DNA of 63,806 bases from Mediterranea sp. An20 (GCF_002160055.1 NZ_NFJV01000023.1:1-63806), one strand, 5' to 3'. Shown: positions 43,230-52,269, numbered from the stretch's first letter. Notes: generated by a model from the sequence alone, not told the origin. Numbers and translations: made by a program.

Positions 43230-44466
43230 GAGAAACGCAACTCTTGTAATACAACACATTGGTATTGCAACGGCAGAAAGTCCGACGGGCACAATTCTGC
43301 AACTGCTCGGCAGAAACAGCCCGATAACGGTCTACCTCTTGGTCAATGTCTTCTGCCTTCCCCGTCAATTCAAACCAGGCCAGGTTGGTGGCCACGTTCA
43401 GATAATTGATGTTACCGAATATCTGGGTAGACTCGAATTTGTTCTTCACCTTCTCCAATTCCGTCTCATCCACAGGCATCTCCTTCAGCCGCCCCAGTTC
43501 CTCCCACACAGCCGTTTCTGCCTGCTCCAAGGTCACGCCTGCCGCCAGTCTCCCGCTGATGTGCAGCAAACCAGGTTCCCTCGACCCCGACACATAAGCA
43601 TCGATAGCCGAAAACAGTTTCCTTTCCAGCAACAGAGCCTGGGTAAGACGACTGGAACGTCCGTTGCTCAATATGTCCGACAGCGCATCATAGATGTAAA
43701 AGTCGGCCTCATCGCGTCCACAGATATGGAAAGCCATATACAAAGCATCTACCGGCACTTCACGTTCCACTGTCAACCGGCGCTCCTCTGTCTGTATCGG
43801 TTCCTGAGGCAGGCAACGCAACGGTACTTTCCGGCACGGTATAGGTCCGAACCATTTTTCGGCCAGGCGCCGTGTCTCGTCCCAGGAGATATGTCCCGTC
43901 ACAGCCAGCACCGCGTTGTTGGGTGCATAATGGCGATAGAAGAACTCCTCCACCTCGTCCAGCGTGGCTTGAGCTATGTGTGACAACTCCTTGCCAATGG
44001 TAGGCCAGCGGTAAGGATGCACCTGGTAGGCCAAAGGACGGATAAGATGCCCCACATCGCCATAGGGCAGGTTGAGGCAACGCTGCTTAAACTCCTCCAT
44101 CACCACACCCCGCTGTACCTCCAGACTGCGGGGGCTGAACGCCAGCGCCAGCATACGGTCCGACTCCAGCCAGAAACCTGTCTCCGCATTGGCAGCAGGC
44201 ACAGTGAGGTAATAGTTGGTTATGTCGTTGTTAGTCCAGGCATTGTTCTCACCGCCGGCATGCTGCAGGGGCGTGTCATAATCAGGGATATGCACCGATC
44301 CCCCGAACATGAGATGTTCAAACAGATGGGCAAAGCCGGTGTGGTCGGGATGCTCGTCGCGAGCACCCACATCGTAGACGATGTTCATAGCCACCATCTG
44401 CGTGCCGGTATCTTCGTGATGTACCAGCCGCAGACCGTTATCCAATATGTGACGGTTAATCTTCAA
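43222..44466 (-). CDS. M16 family zinc peptidase
   Basis: 414 residues, a single M16 unit of processing-peptidase/PqqL type. Inverse zinc motif H47-x-x-E50-H51 (FAHLFEHLMFGG), with downstream glutamate in NAETGFWLESDRM. The C-terminal half resembles the inactive M16_C lobe. No signal peptide is visible, so it may be cytoplasmic, though Bacteroides M16 proteins are often periplasmic. Its start overlaps the cyclophilin gene by 11 bp and its stop overlaps MATE by 8 bp. Confidence 0.9.
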   Translation of the reverse strand: MKINRHILDNGLRLVHHEDTGTQMVAMNIVYDVGARDEHPDHTGFAHLFEHLMFGGSVHIPDYDTPLQHAGGENNAWTNNDITNYYLTVPAANAETGFWLESDRMLALAFSPRSLEVQRGVVMEEFKQRCLNLPYGDVGHLIRPLAYQVHPYRWPTIGKELSHIAQATLDEVEEFFYRHYAPNNAVLAVTGHISWDETRRLAEKWFGPIPCRKVPLRCLPQEPIQTEERRLTVEREVPVDALYMAFHICGRDEADFYIYDALSDILSNGRSSRLTQALLLERKLFSAIDAYVSGSREPGLLHISGRLAAGVTLEQAETAVWEELGRLKEMPVDETELEKVKNKFESTQIFGNINYLNVATNLAWFELTGKAEDIDQEVDRYRAVSAEQLQNCARRTFCRCNTNVLYYKSCVSHE

Positions 44467-45301
44467 GGACAGTAACTTTGCTGATGACTACATTTTCCTC
44501 GGGCCGGTCGTTGCGGTCCGTCTTCACACGCTGAATCTTGTCTACGACATCCATTCCTTCCACCACTTCACCAAATACGGTGTATTCTCCGTCCAGGTGA
44601 GGGGCACCGCCCAGCGTGGTATAAGCCTGTTGCTGTTCGGGCGTAAACTGGAAACGGGTTTTTCCTGCCATTTCTTTCTCGGCTTCGGCAATCAGTTCAT
44701 CCTGCAACTTCATCAGTCCGTCCTCGTCGCCCGCCCGGCGCATCTTATAGATGTCTTTGAGATGTTTCTGCGCCAGTGCGTTGAAGACACTCTGCAGGCG
44801 CATCTGGTTAATCTGTTCCTCCATGTTGGCCAGCGAACCATTATTATACACCTTGCCTGTCACAATATAGAACTGGCAGCCCGACGAAGCTTTCTCCGGA
44901 TTGACATTGTCTCCCTGACGGGCGGCAGCCAAGGCACCGCGCTTGTGGAAATATTGGGGATAGACAAACTCGGCGGGAATGGTATAGCCCACATCGCCAG
45001 CTCCCAGCGACTTGCCCTTGGACGCGCTCTTGCTCTGAGGGTCTCCGGCCTGAATCATAAAATCCTTGATGACACGGTGGAAGAGCGTACCGTCGTACAC
45101 TCCCTCCTTAGCCAGCTTGATAAAGTTGTCACGGTGTTTCGGCGTTTCGTTGTAGAGTTTCACCACAATATCGCCTGCAGTGGTTTCGATTTTCAATCGG
45201 GTTTCTTTTTCCATGTTTTCTCCTCGGTTAGCTCCCGGCTTGCAAGCACTTAGCCCACACGTCAGCAGCAGGGTTAATATGACAATGATATTTCGTCTCA
45301 T
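44456..45301 (-). CDS. Cyclophilin-type peptidyl-prolyl isomerase lipoprotein
   Basis: 281 residues. Lipobox LSAC with Cys20 after a hydrophobic signal, so likely anchored to a membrane in the envelope. Cyclophilin domain at about 33-280: catalytic region FHRVIKDFMIQAGDP, then SSGCQFYIVTG; an insert of about 70 residues (around 165-235) breaks the domain. The family speeds prolyl isomerisation in folding. First gene of the overlapping trio with M16 and MATE. A -7 box lies 26 bp upstream, back to back with that of the sigma-54 regulator. Confidence 0.93.
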   Translation of the reverse strand: MRRNIIVILTLLLTCGLSACKPGANRGENMEKETRLKIETTAGDIVVKLYNETPKHRDNFIKLAKEGVYDGTLFHRVIKDFMIQAGDPQSKSASKGKSLGAGDVGYTIPAEFVYPQYFHKRGALAAARQGDNVNPEKASSGCQFYIVTGKVYNNGSLANMEEQINQMRLQSVFNALAQKHLKDIYKMRRAGDEDGLMKLQDELIAEAEKEMAGKTRFQFTPEQQQAYTTLGGAPHLDGEYTVFGEVVEGMDVVDKIQRVKTDRNDRPEENVVISKVTVLED

Positions 45302-45326
45302 TTTCTTTTTGTTTAATTTAAGTCTG

Positions 45327-45334
45327 CAAATATA
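45327..45334 (-). promoter_or_regulatory. -7 box of the cyclophilin operon
   Basis: TATATTTG on the minus strand, exact TAnnTTTG; no clear -33 box. Confidence 0.5.
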
Positions 45335-45355
45335 CGACTTTCAGCCAAAACCGCT

Positions 45356-45363
45356 TACCTTTG
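45356..45363 (+). promoter_or_regulatory. -7 box of the sigma-54 response regulator gene
   Basis: TACCTTTG, exact. It covers the TTG codon that could extend the ORF upstream, which argues for the ATG at 45385. Confidence 0.65.
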
Positions 45364-45384
45364 TATAGAAAAAGAACTAAAGAG

Positions 45385-46719
45385 ATGGCAATGAAATCTA
45401 TTTTAATCGTAGAAGACGACATCACCTACGCCATGATGCTGAAAACATGGCTGGGCAAACAAGGTTTCCAGATGGCTTCGGCCAGCAGCATAGCCCGCGC
45501 ACAAAAGTACATCGAAACGGAAAGCGTGGACCTGATTCTGTCCGACCTCCGACTGCCCGACCGCGACGGTACCGACCTGCTGAAATGGTTAGGAGAGAAA
45601 AAGCTGCCTATCCCCCTCATCATCATGACCGGCTATGCCGACATACAGTCGGCGGTTCAGGCCATGAAGTTAGGTGCCTGCGACTACATTGCCAAACCGG
45701 TCAACCCCGACGAACTGCTCAAGAAAATCAACGAAGCCCTACAGACTGCCGCTACCCCGCAACCGGTAGCCACCCCCACCCGACCGGCCGCAGAATCCTC
45801 CGACTTCCTGGAAGGCGAAAGCGACACTGCCAGACAACTTTACAACTACGTGAAATTAGTGGCTCCCACCAATATGTCGGTGCTCATCAACGGCGCCAGC
45901 GGAACGGGCAAAGAATATGTGGCACACCGCATTCACCAGTTGAGCAAACGGGCCAGCCAGCCTTTTGTGGCCATTGACTGCGGCTCCATCCCCAAAGAAC
46001 TGGCTGCATCCGAATTCTTCGGCCATGTGAAAGGTGCCTTCACCGGCGCACTGACCGACAAGACAGGGGCTTTTGTGGAAGCCAACGGTGGAACCATCTT
46101 CTTAGACGAGATAGGCAACCTGAGCTACGAGGTGCAGATACAACTGTTGCGTGCCTTGCAGGAACGGAAAATCCGACCCGTAGGCTCAAGCAAGGAAATA
46201 CAGGTAGACGTCCGCTTAGTATCGGCCACCAACGAAAACCTGGAGCAAGCCATTGAGAAAGGCACCTTTCGGGAGGACCTCTATCACCGCATCAACGAAT
46301 TTACCCTGCGCATGCCTCCGCTGAAGGACCGCAGAGAAGACATCCTGCTCTTCGCCAATTTCTTCCTGGACCAGGCCAACCGCGAAATGGACAAGCAACT
46401 GGTGGGCTTCGACGACAAGGCTTGCCGCCTACTGCTGGACTATCCCTGGCCCGGCAACTTGCGGCAGATGAAAAACGTCATCCGCCGCGCCACCCTGCTG
46501 GCTACCGGCAAATACATCACACCTCTCGAACTGAGCGACCTGCCTGAGACCAACACACCGGCTGCCACCCTGCCCCTGCGCAACGAAGAGACAGAAAAAC
46601 AACACATCATCGAGGCACTCCGTCAAACTGGCAACAATAAGAGCCGAGCCGCCCAACTGTTGGGCATCGACCGAAAGACCTTATACAACAAACTGAAGCT
46701 ATATGGCATCGAAGTGTAA
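45385..46719 (+). CDS. NtrC-type sigma-54 response regulator
   Basis: 444 residues from ATG 45385; an upstream TTG at 45361 lies in the promoter. Receiver domain about 1-120 with D54 (LILSDLRLPD) and conserved Lys in YIAKPVNPDE. AAA+ domain about 140-370 with Walker A GASGTGKE, the sigma-54 contact loop GAFTGA and Walker B IFLDEIG. Fis-type HTH at the C-terminus (KSRAAQLLGIDRKTLYNKL). It would activate RpoN promoters after phosphorylation. No kinase is adjacent in the same operon. A sigma-54-like promoter lies only 390 bp downstream. Confidence 0.96.
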   Translation: MAMKSILIVEDDITYAMMLKTWLGKQGFQMASASSIARAQKYIETESVDLILSDLRLPDRDGTDLLKWLGEKKLPIPLIIMTGYADIQSAVQAMKLGACDYIAKPVNPDELLKKINEALQTAATPQPVATPTRPAAESSDFLEGESDTARQLYNYVKLVAPTNMSVLINGASGTGKEYVAHRIHQLSKRASQPFVAIDCGSIPKELAASEFFGHVKGAFTGALTDKTGAFVEANGGTIFLDEIGNLSYEVQIQLLRALQERKIRPVGSSKEIQVDVRLVSATNENLEQAIEKGTFREDLYHRINEFTLRMPPLKDRREDILLFANFFLDQANREMDKQLVGFDDKACRLLLDYPWPGNLRQMKNVIRRATLLATGKYITPLELSDLPETNTPAATLPLRNEETEKQHIIEALRQTGNNKSRAAQLLGIDRKTLYNKLKLYGIEV

Positions 46720-46873
46720 CCGCAAAGTGTGGAATAATTCCACGAACCCGCTCCACACTTTCCACAACTTTCCACACTCTGCCATTCAGTCATAATGGAA
46801 GAACTTGCACTTTTTATGCTGCAGCACAGAGCGCACACGGAGTTTATCCGGCCTCTTGGCAACAAAACAGAAT

Positions 46874-46950
46874 ACCTGAGCGCTAAGCAAGAAACATCTA
46901 AGCGCTAAGAAGCTGACTTCCAAGCGCTAAGAAGCAAGCTCCATATACCG
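46874..46950 (+). repeat. 22-bp-period intergenic repeat array G (3 units + TATATA-like end)
   Basis: Exact 22-bp units at 46874, 46896 and 46918, each with AGCGCTAAG; the last two carry AAGCGCTAAGAAGC. They are followed by TCCATATAC. This is the cleanest copy of the repeat. The flanks 46720-46873 and 46951-47104 show no gene. Confidence 0.82.
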
Positions 46951-47104
46951 AAGAAGTAATCGGCTGTCTGACAAAGATATACCTGAGCGAAGCCTGACAG
47001 CCTCCATGACAGCCCTGACACGGTGGGAAGTCAGCAGCCGGCATGACCGCCTAAATGTCCGAATCGCAAAAGAAATCCTGCCGGTTCTGTTCTTTTCTCA
47101 GACT

Positions 47105-47120
47105 TTGGCACAGTATTTGA
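47105..47120 (+). promoter_or_regulatory. Sigma-54 (-24/-12) promoter candidate
   Basis: TTGGCAC at 47105-47111, five bases, then TTGA at 47117-47120; GG and GA are 12 bp apart. It matches TGGCAC-N5-TTGC except for A in place of the final C. It would start transcription near 47132. Confidence 0.6.
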
Positions 47121-47131
47121 TAGAAGAATAT

Positions 47132-47415
47132 TCAGTGAGTTGATAATTTAAGAACTAACTTTAAACCCATACCTCTTATCAAGCATACGAATTAGATAAG
47201 TTAACCCCAAAGTTAGTATTAGTAGCAGTCCTGTTTATGTTTGTTTGTGGTGGTTCCTTTCCGTTTCCGTTTAGTGGTGACACTGGGCGGGACGGGAAGG
47301 GACTAAAACCAAATCCGAACAGATGCCGACAGCTACCCAAGCAGCCGAAGAACAGTAAGCACACTAACACAAAAAAGCCGTTCCCTCCTTGTCTATTCTG
47401 GGGAACGGCTTTTTT
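47132..47415 (+). ncRNA. Candidate sigma-54-dependent structured small RNA
   Basis: About 285 nt from the -24/-12 promoter to a strong terminator, with no convincing ORF. Stem I: ACTAACTTT (47154-47162) with AAAGTTAGT (47209-47217), enclosing CTTATC (47175-47180) with GATAAG (47195-47200). Stem II: CCTTTCCGT (47256-47264) with ACGGGAAGG (47292-47300), enclosing CCGTTTAGTG (47267-47276) with CACTGGGCGG (47281-47290). That is about 19 pairs with G-U pairs, closed by a GTGA (GNRA) tetraloop. I do not recognise an Rfam family. Confidence 0.55.
47371..47415. terminator. Bidirectional terminator
   Basis: AAAAAAGCCGTTCCC (47371-47385) with GGGAACGGCTTTTTT (47401-47415), loop of 15. T runs lie on both strands, so it can end both the RNA candidate (+) and the S9 peptidase transcript (-). 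Confidence 0.92.
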
Positions 47416-47484
47416 GCATCCATGCAGATGCGAATGCATCTTTTTCAACTCCTCCCCATCGGGAAACCCCGACAGGGAAGAATT

Positions 47485-50019
47485 TTACCAGTGACGCTCC
47501 GGATAGAGGTCATTCCACCACTCCGGACTATCCTGCAGCCAGCGGGCAAACCAAGCCATGATGGAATTGTGCCACTGCACCCGCTTCTCGTAATCGCTGA
47601 TGAAGTGGTTTTCGCCATCCACCGTGATGAATTCTACAGGCTTACCCAGAATTTTCAGGGCATTATACAACTGGATGCTCTCGCCGATGGGCACATTCGT
47701 GTCTACCGTACCATGCAGCAACAGCAACGGAGTCTTAATCTTGTCGGCATTGAACAAAGCACCGTGTTTGGTAAACAATTCCGGGTTGCTCCACGGATAA
47801 CTGTCGGCAGCGGCTACGGCGTTGTAAGAATATCCCCAATAACCTTCGCCCCAGTAACTGGTGACATTGCTGATACCGGCATGCGAAGCGGCAGCGGCAA
47901 AGAGGTCGGTCTTGGTCTGGAGATACATAGTCATGAAGCCTCCGTAGGAAGCTCCCAGGCAACCGATACGCTTGGCATCGACAAACGGATGAGCCTCGCA
48001 GAACTTCTTCGTGCCTTCGATGATTTCGTCAGCAGTCCAATCGCCCCAAGCATTGACATGGCGGGCAGAGAACTCCTGCCCGTAGCCGATGGCACCGCTG
48101 GGATTAATCACATAGACCACATAATCGCGCGAAGCAAAAAGCTGCGGACTGTAGGGCGTCATCAGGCTGCGCGTAGTAGGCGTAGTGCCTCCGTAATAAT
48201 AAACAATGAGCGGATATTTCTTCTGTGGGTCAAAGTCGGGCGGCAGACACATCATGCCTTCTATCAGCGTGCCGTCAGCCGACGTGAAATTCCACTCCTG
48301 CATTTCTCCCAGTTCAATCTCATCCAAAGCCTCCTTCATCGGGTCGGCCAGCAAGGTCGACTTACCTTTCTTGCGGTCATACAGATAAGCCACCCCCGCA
48401 CTGGTGTTTCCGCCACCCACGTATGCCATGAGCGAAGCATTGTCGTCGGGCACAGAGAAACTACCGATAACATCCTGCTCCAAAACCAGCATTTCGAAAG
48501 CATCTTCCGAAGGCGTATAGCGGTAGATGTGCTGACAATCCTTATCGGTCGTATTGAAATAGATACAACCATCGGCACGGTTCCATGTACCGTTGATAAT
48601 GGTCGGATTGAAGTTGCGGGTAATGGGCTTCACCTCCCGTGTGGCACGATCCATCAAGAAAGCCTGCACATCAAACGAGTTGGCAATGGGATGATTACCA
48701 CAATTGCGCCCCACACCGCCCAAGGCATCGGGTCCTCCAAAGAGCAACAGCTGCTTGCCGTCGGGTGAATAAGAAGCACCGTTCAGGTAGGGTTCCCAGT
48801 CCACCAAAGTATCAGTCTTCAGTGTAGCCAGTTCTATCTCGAACAAGGCAGAGAGCGAATAAGGACACTTCGTGATATTGGGCTTATAAGACATGCAAAG
48901 CAACTTACTGCCGTCGGGCGAGATATCATTCAGGTAAACGCTGTGGCTACCATACGTCAGTCGCTCGGACACTCCGGTGGCAAGGTCGTACTTCATGATG
49001 TAATAACGGTTGCGCGCACCGGGAATACGGTCGTCCGGATGCAACATGCGTTTCAACGGTCCGTTCACTTTCTCGCCTTCGTCTGTCTGCACATAAATCA
49101 GGTAATCTCCGTTGGGCGACCAAGAGAATCCCCCTTCCGGGATATTGCGGTAAAGCGTTTCTTCGGTGCCGGTTTCCGGATCGTAGACGAGCAAGTCGTT
49201 GCGTTCGCGTCCCGTAACCGTATAATACAGCTTATGTCCTGTAGGCATCCACCTCATGCCCTCATTGACATTGGGCAGCAACACCCGCCCTGTTTTCACT
49301 TCAGTCAGTTCCGTATGCGAACGGCCACGGTTCAGGTCGTAGCTGTCGCTGTAACGCGTCAGCAAATATTTACCATCGGGAGACAGTGAGACAGAAGCCA
49401 CACGGCAACCGAAATTGGTGTTAAACAGCGAAAGGCGTCGCTTCAGGTCGGGAGCCATGCGGCACGGCACGTCTGAGTAGGCGGCGTCTTTCTCCAGTTC
49501 GCATTTCAACACAGGCTGCGCCTTGTCATCAGAAGCGGACAGCAATTTGATGACAATGTCATAATCTGCTTCCGGCTCCAGGCGCAAATCGACAACGACC
49601 GGCTGCACCTGCGAGAGACTGTCTTCTGCCGTAGTCTTGCTACGCTTGGAATCTCCATTTACAAAGACTTCGAAGCGGGCAGGCGAAGAAATCTTCAACT
49701 TGCCTTTCATAAAGCGTTCGGCACGCAAACGAGTAGAAAACAGATACAGCAGATTGTCAGCAGCCGGTTTGTCCACGGTCACATAACCGGCCGTATCAGC
49801 AGTCACCCGCGTGGCTTGGTCAAAATCGAGAGGAATGCCGGTCTGCAGCAACTGGGCTGCGCCAAACTTTTCTCCTTTCTGGTTGATGCTGTCGCCTTGC
49901 AGGGGAGTACGCACCACCACCGCAGGGCGCATTTCATATTCCGTCACTTTCTCTTGTGAGCGGGCAGTCAGACCGGTTACCAGCAGCAAGCCTGACAAGA
50001 AAATCATTTTTTTCTTCAT
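47485..50019 (-). CDS. S9 family prolyl-oligopeptidase-like secreted peptidase
   Basis: 844 residues. Signal peptide MKKKMIFLSGLLLVTGLTAR at the start. A beta-propeller region (about 200-590) has WD-like strands such as ASVSLSPDGKYLLTRYSD. The C-terminal alpha/beta-hydrolase domain carries the Ser nucleophile in GCLGASYGGFMT, Asp in LLHGTVDTNVP and His in DGENHF. Arrangement is that of DPP IV/acylaminoacyl-peptidase relatives, likely in the periplasm and acting on peptides. The RluA-type gene ends 10 bp upstream, so they may share a transcript. Confidence 0.92.
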   Translation of the reverse strand: MKKKMIFLSGLLLVTGLTARSQEKVTEYEMRPAVVVRTPLQGDSINQKGEKFGAAQLLQTGIPLDFDQATRVTADTAGYVTVDKPAADNLLYLFSTRLRAERFMKGKLKISSPARFEVFVNGDSKRSKTTAEDSLSQVQPVVVDLRLEPEADYDIVIKLLSASDDKAQPVLKCELEKDAAYSDVPCRMAPDLKRRLSLFNTNFGCRVASVSLSPDGKYLLTRYSDSYDLNRGRSHTELTEVKTGRVLLPNVNEGMRWMPTGHKLYYTVTGRERNDLLVYDPETGTEETLYRNIPEGGFSWSPNGDYLIYVQTDEGEKVNGPLKRMLHPDDRIPGARNRYYIMKYDLATGVSERLTYGSHSVYLNDISPDGSKLLCMSYKPNITKCPYSLSALFEIELATLKTDTLVDWEPYLNGASYSPDGKQLLLFGGPDALGGVGRNCGNHPIANSFDVQAFLMDRATREVKPITRNFNPTIINGTWNRADGCIYFNTTDKDCQHIYRYTPSEDAFEMLVLEQDVIGSFSVPDDNASLMAYVGGGNTSAGVAYLYDRKKGKSTLLADPMKEALDEIELGEMQEWNFTSADGTLIEGMMCLPPDFDPQKKYPLIVYYYGGTTPTTRSLMTPYSPQLFASRDYVVYVINPSGAIGYGQEFSARHVNAWGDWTADEIIEGTKKFCEAHPFVDAKRIGCLGASYGGFMTMYLQTKTDLFAAAASHAGISNVTSYWGEGYWGYSYNAVAAADSYPWSNPELFTKHGALFNADKIKTPLLLLHGTVDTNVPIGESIQLYNALKILGKPVEFITVDGENHFISDYEKRVQWHNSIMAWFARWLQDSPEWWNDLYPERHW

Positions 50020-50029
50020 GGAAAAACAA

Positions 50030-50713
50030 CTAATCAGTAAAGGTTATAAACTCAAATCCGTTCCACAAATTACCAGGAGGAAGAGGAGCCTCCACATCGA
50101 CCTTTTTTTTCGAAACGGGATGGATGAAACTGATACGCCTGGCATGCAGACTGATGCTGCCGTCGGGATTGGAGCGTGGAAACCCATACTTCAAATCTCC
50201 CTTGATGGGACAGCCAATCTTGGCAAGCTGGCACCGGATTTGATGATGACGCCCCGTCTTCAGGTCGACTTCCAGCAAGTAATAGTTTTGCGAATGCCCA
50301 ATAAGCCGGTAGTGCAACACAGCTTTCTTGCTATGAGGACGTTCTGTATCGTAAGCATAGCTTTTATTCTGTTTCTCGTTGCGCACCAGGTAATGCACAA
50401 GCTCATCCTCATCCCGAGGCGGTCGTTCCTTCACCACCGCCCAATAGGTTTTCTGCACCTCGCTTCCCCTGAACATTTCATTCAGACGCGATAGGGCTTT
50501 ACTGGTCTTAGCAAATACAACAAGCCCGCTTACCGGTCGGTCCAGCCGGTGAGTGACACCAATGAATACATTGCCGGGCTTGGCATATTTTTCTTTCAGA
50601 TACTGCTTGACAGTTTCTGAAAGGGGAATGTCGCCCGTCTTGTCTCCTTGGACGATTTCGGAAGCGGTCTTGTTGACAATGATAATGTGATTGTCTTCGT
50701 AAAGGACAGTCAT
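50030..50713 (-). CDS. RluA-family pseudouridine synthase
   Basis: 227 residues from ATG 50713 (MTVLYEDNHIIIVNKTASEI); the extension to 50791 is not family-like. Catalytic Asp sits in the HRLD motif (VTHRLDRPVSGLVVFAKT). The further motif GRHHQIRCQLAKIGCPIKGD is typical of RluA/RluC/RluD enzymes, which isomerise uridines in rRNA or tRNA. No S4 domain is present, so it is a short RluA-like member; target unknown. It lies between fabG and the S9 peptidase on the same strand. Confidence 0.92.
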   Translation of the reverse strand: MTVLYEDNHIIIVNKTASEIVQGDKTGDIPLSETVKQYLKEKYAKPGNVFIGVTHRLDRPVSGLVVFAKTSKALSRLNEMFRGSEVQKTYWAVVKERPPRDEDELVHYLVRNEKQNKSYAYDTERPHSKKAVLHYRLIGHSQNYYLLEVDLKTGRHHQIRCQLAKIGCPIKGDLKYGFPRSNPDGSISLHARRISFIHPVSKKKVDVEAPLPPGNLWNGFEFITFTD

Positions 50714-50822
50714 CTTATAACTTATAAAATAAGGAAACAAAGAATGATGAATGAAGGACATAAAGCGGCCTACCAGCCTTGGGGCCTTCATCCTTCATCC
50801 ATCATTCTTCACTGGAAAACAG

Positions 50823-51569
50823 TTACATATTCATGCCGCCATCTACCTGAATAACTTGTCCGGACACATACGAAGACATGTCAGAAGCCAGGAACGTAGC
50901 GATGTTGGCCACGTCTTCGGGTGTGCCGCCCCGGCGGAGAGGAATACGTTTGGCCCATTCAGCCTTAACCTCGTCAGACAAAGCATCGGTCATAGCCGTG
51001 ATGATGAAGCCTGGAGCGATGGCGTTGGCACGGATGCCGCGTGAGCCCAGTTCCTGGGCGATGGACTTGGCCAAAGCAATCAGCCCGGCCTTGGAAGCGG
51101 CGTAGTTGGCCTGTCCGGCATTGCCGTGCACGCCTACCACTGAAGCCATGTTGATGATGCTGCCGCCACGCTGGCGCATCATGATGGGCGTGCAGGCATG
51201 GATGAAGTTGAAAGCCGATTTCAGGTTCACGTTCAGCACCATGTCCCACTGCTGTTCGCTCATGCGCATCATCAGTCCGTCGCGCGTAATGCCGGCGTTA
51301 TTCACCAGGATGTCGATGTGGCCGAAGTCCTTGTGGATTTCCTCCACAACCTTGGCCGTATCTTCAAAATTGGCTGCGTTCGAGGCATAGCCTTTGGCCT
51401 GCACTCCGTAAGCAGCGATTTCTTTCTCCGTTTCCTTGGCATTGTCGTCAATCACCAAGTCCGTAAAAGCCACGTTGGCGCCTTCAGAAGCAAACTTCAA
51501 CGCAATGGCTTTGCCGATGCCGCGGGCTGCGCCCGTGACGATGGCTACTTTTCCGTCTAATAATCCCAT
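50823..51569 (-). CDS. fabG: 3-oxoacyl-ACP reductase FabG
   Basis: 248 residues, classical short-chain dehydrogenase. NADP-binding TGAARGIGKAIA near residues 12-23, NNAGITRDGLMMRM, catalytic Ser in NMASVVGVHG and Tyr/Lys in YAASKAG. Usual length and C-terminus (SGQVIQVDGGMNM) of FabG, which reduces 3-oxoacyl-ACP in fatty acid elongation. It follows the TetR-type regulator by 73 bp and is probably co-transcribed with it, so the regulator may control fatty acid synthesis. Confidence 0.94.
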   Translation of the reverse strand: MGLLDGKVAIVTGAARGIGKAIALKFASEGANVAFTDLVIDDNAKETEKEIAAYGVQAKGYASNAANFEDTAKVVEEIHKDFGHIDILVNNAGITRDGLMMRMSEQQWDMVLNVNLKSAFNFIHACTPIMMRQRGGSIINMASVVGVHGNAGQANYAASKAGLIALAKSIAQELGSRGIRANAIAPGFIITAMTDALSDEVKAEWAKRIPLRRGGTPEDVANIATFLASDMSSYVSGQVIQVDGGMNM

Positions 51570-51642
51570 ATTTTCTATATTTAAATATTAAGTAACTATC
51601 TTTTCTTTATAGGAGTGAAGGAGTTATCTTTCTGCAAAGCTC

Positions 51643-52233
51643 TCATCCCACATTCCTGCCCAAGGCTCCCAACACCAGGCGGCGCACAAACACGTCGCGC
51701 GTATTGTCATCCAGGTTCGAACCCACGTGGCCGCGGATATAAGGTGCCTCGATGCCCTTCACGCAGAAGTAGAGAATCTCCGCCGTCATGTCCAGGTCGT
51801 CTATCCGAAACAGGCCTTTCTCCCACCCTTCGCGAAGCACTTCCTTGAAAAGGAGCACCTGCTTCGTGTCGAACCGTTTGCGGACGGTCTCCACGCGCCA
51901 CGTATCGCGGAAGAAATCGGCGCGGAGCGTGCCGTTGCGGTAAACCACTTCTTTCACGGCATCCAAGTGGGTGTAAATCATCTCCATCAGTTTCTCGTCC
52001 GGTGAAACGTTCTTCTCAATCACTCGCTCCATGGTGTCCGACAAGATGTCCAATTCTGATTCCACCACGGCCAGATAGATGTCTTCCTTGCTTTTGAAGT
52101 AGGTATAGAGCGTTCTCCGCCCTTTCTGCGAGGCTATGGCAATGTCGTTCATCGTGGTATTCTCCACTCCCATCTTGGCAAACAGCTGACGGGCCACATC
52201 CACCAGTTTTTCTCTTGTTTTCGATACGGGCAT
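51643..52233 (-). CDS. TetR-family transcriptional regulator
   Basis: 196 residues from ATG 52233 (MPVSKTREKLVDVARQLFAK). The start at 52272 would lie inside the promoter, so I reject it. N-terminal TetR HTH at about 7-55 (TTMNDIAIASQKGRRTLYTYF) and a helical ligand domain of unknown specificity. It is upstream of fabG on the same strand; a FabR-like or acyl-CoA-sensing role is possible but only inferred from context. Confidence 0.9.
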   Translation of the reverse strand: MPVSKTREKLVDVARQLFAKMGVENTTMNDIAIASQKGRRTLYTYFKSKEDIYLAVVESELDILSDTMERVIEKNVSPDEKLMEMIYTHLDAVKEVVYRNGTLRADFFRDTWRVETVRKRFDTKQVLLFKEVLREGWEKGLFRIDDLDMTAEILYFCVKGIEAPYIRGHVGSNLDDNTRDVFVRRLVLGALGRNVG

Positions 52234-52269
52234 AAACTCCTTACTTGCAATTCTGCGTAATAATTTGAG

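Noticed and set aside
46874..46950. The 22-bp arrays as CRISPR
   Set aside because: Repeats are degenerate, the variable part is only about 6-10 bp, arrays have 2-5 units, and no cas gene is in the window.
47179..47448. 89-codon minus-strand and 85-codon plus-strand ORFs in the 47.2-47.5 kb gap
   Set aside because: Both cross the bidirectional terminator and stem II, lack family features, and the region is better explained as structured RNA.
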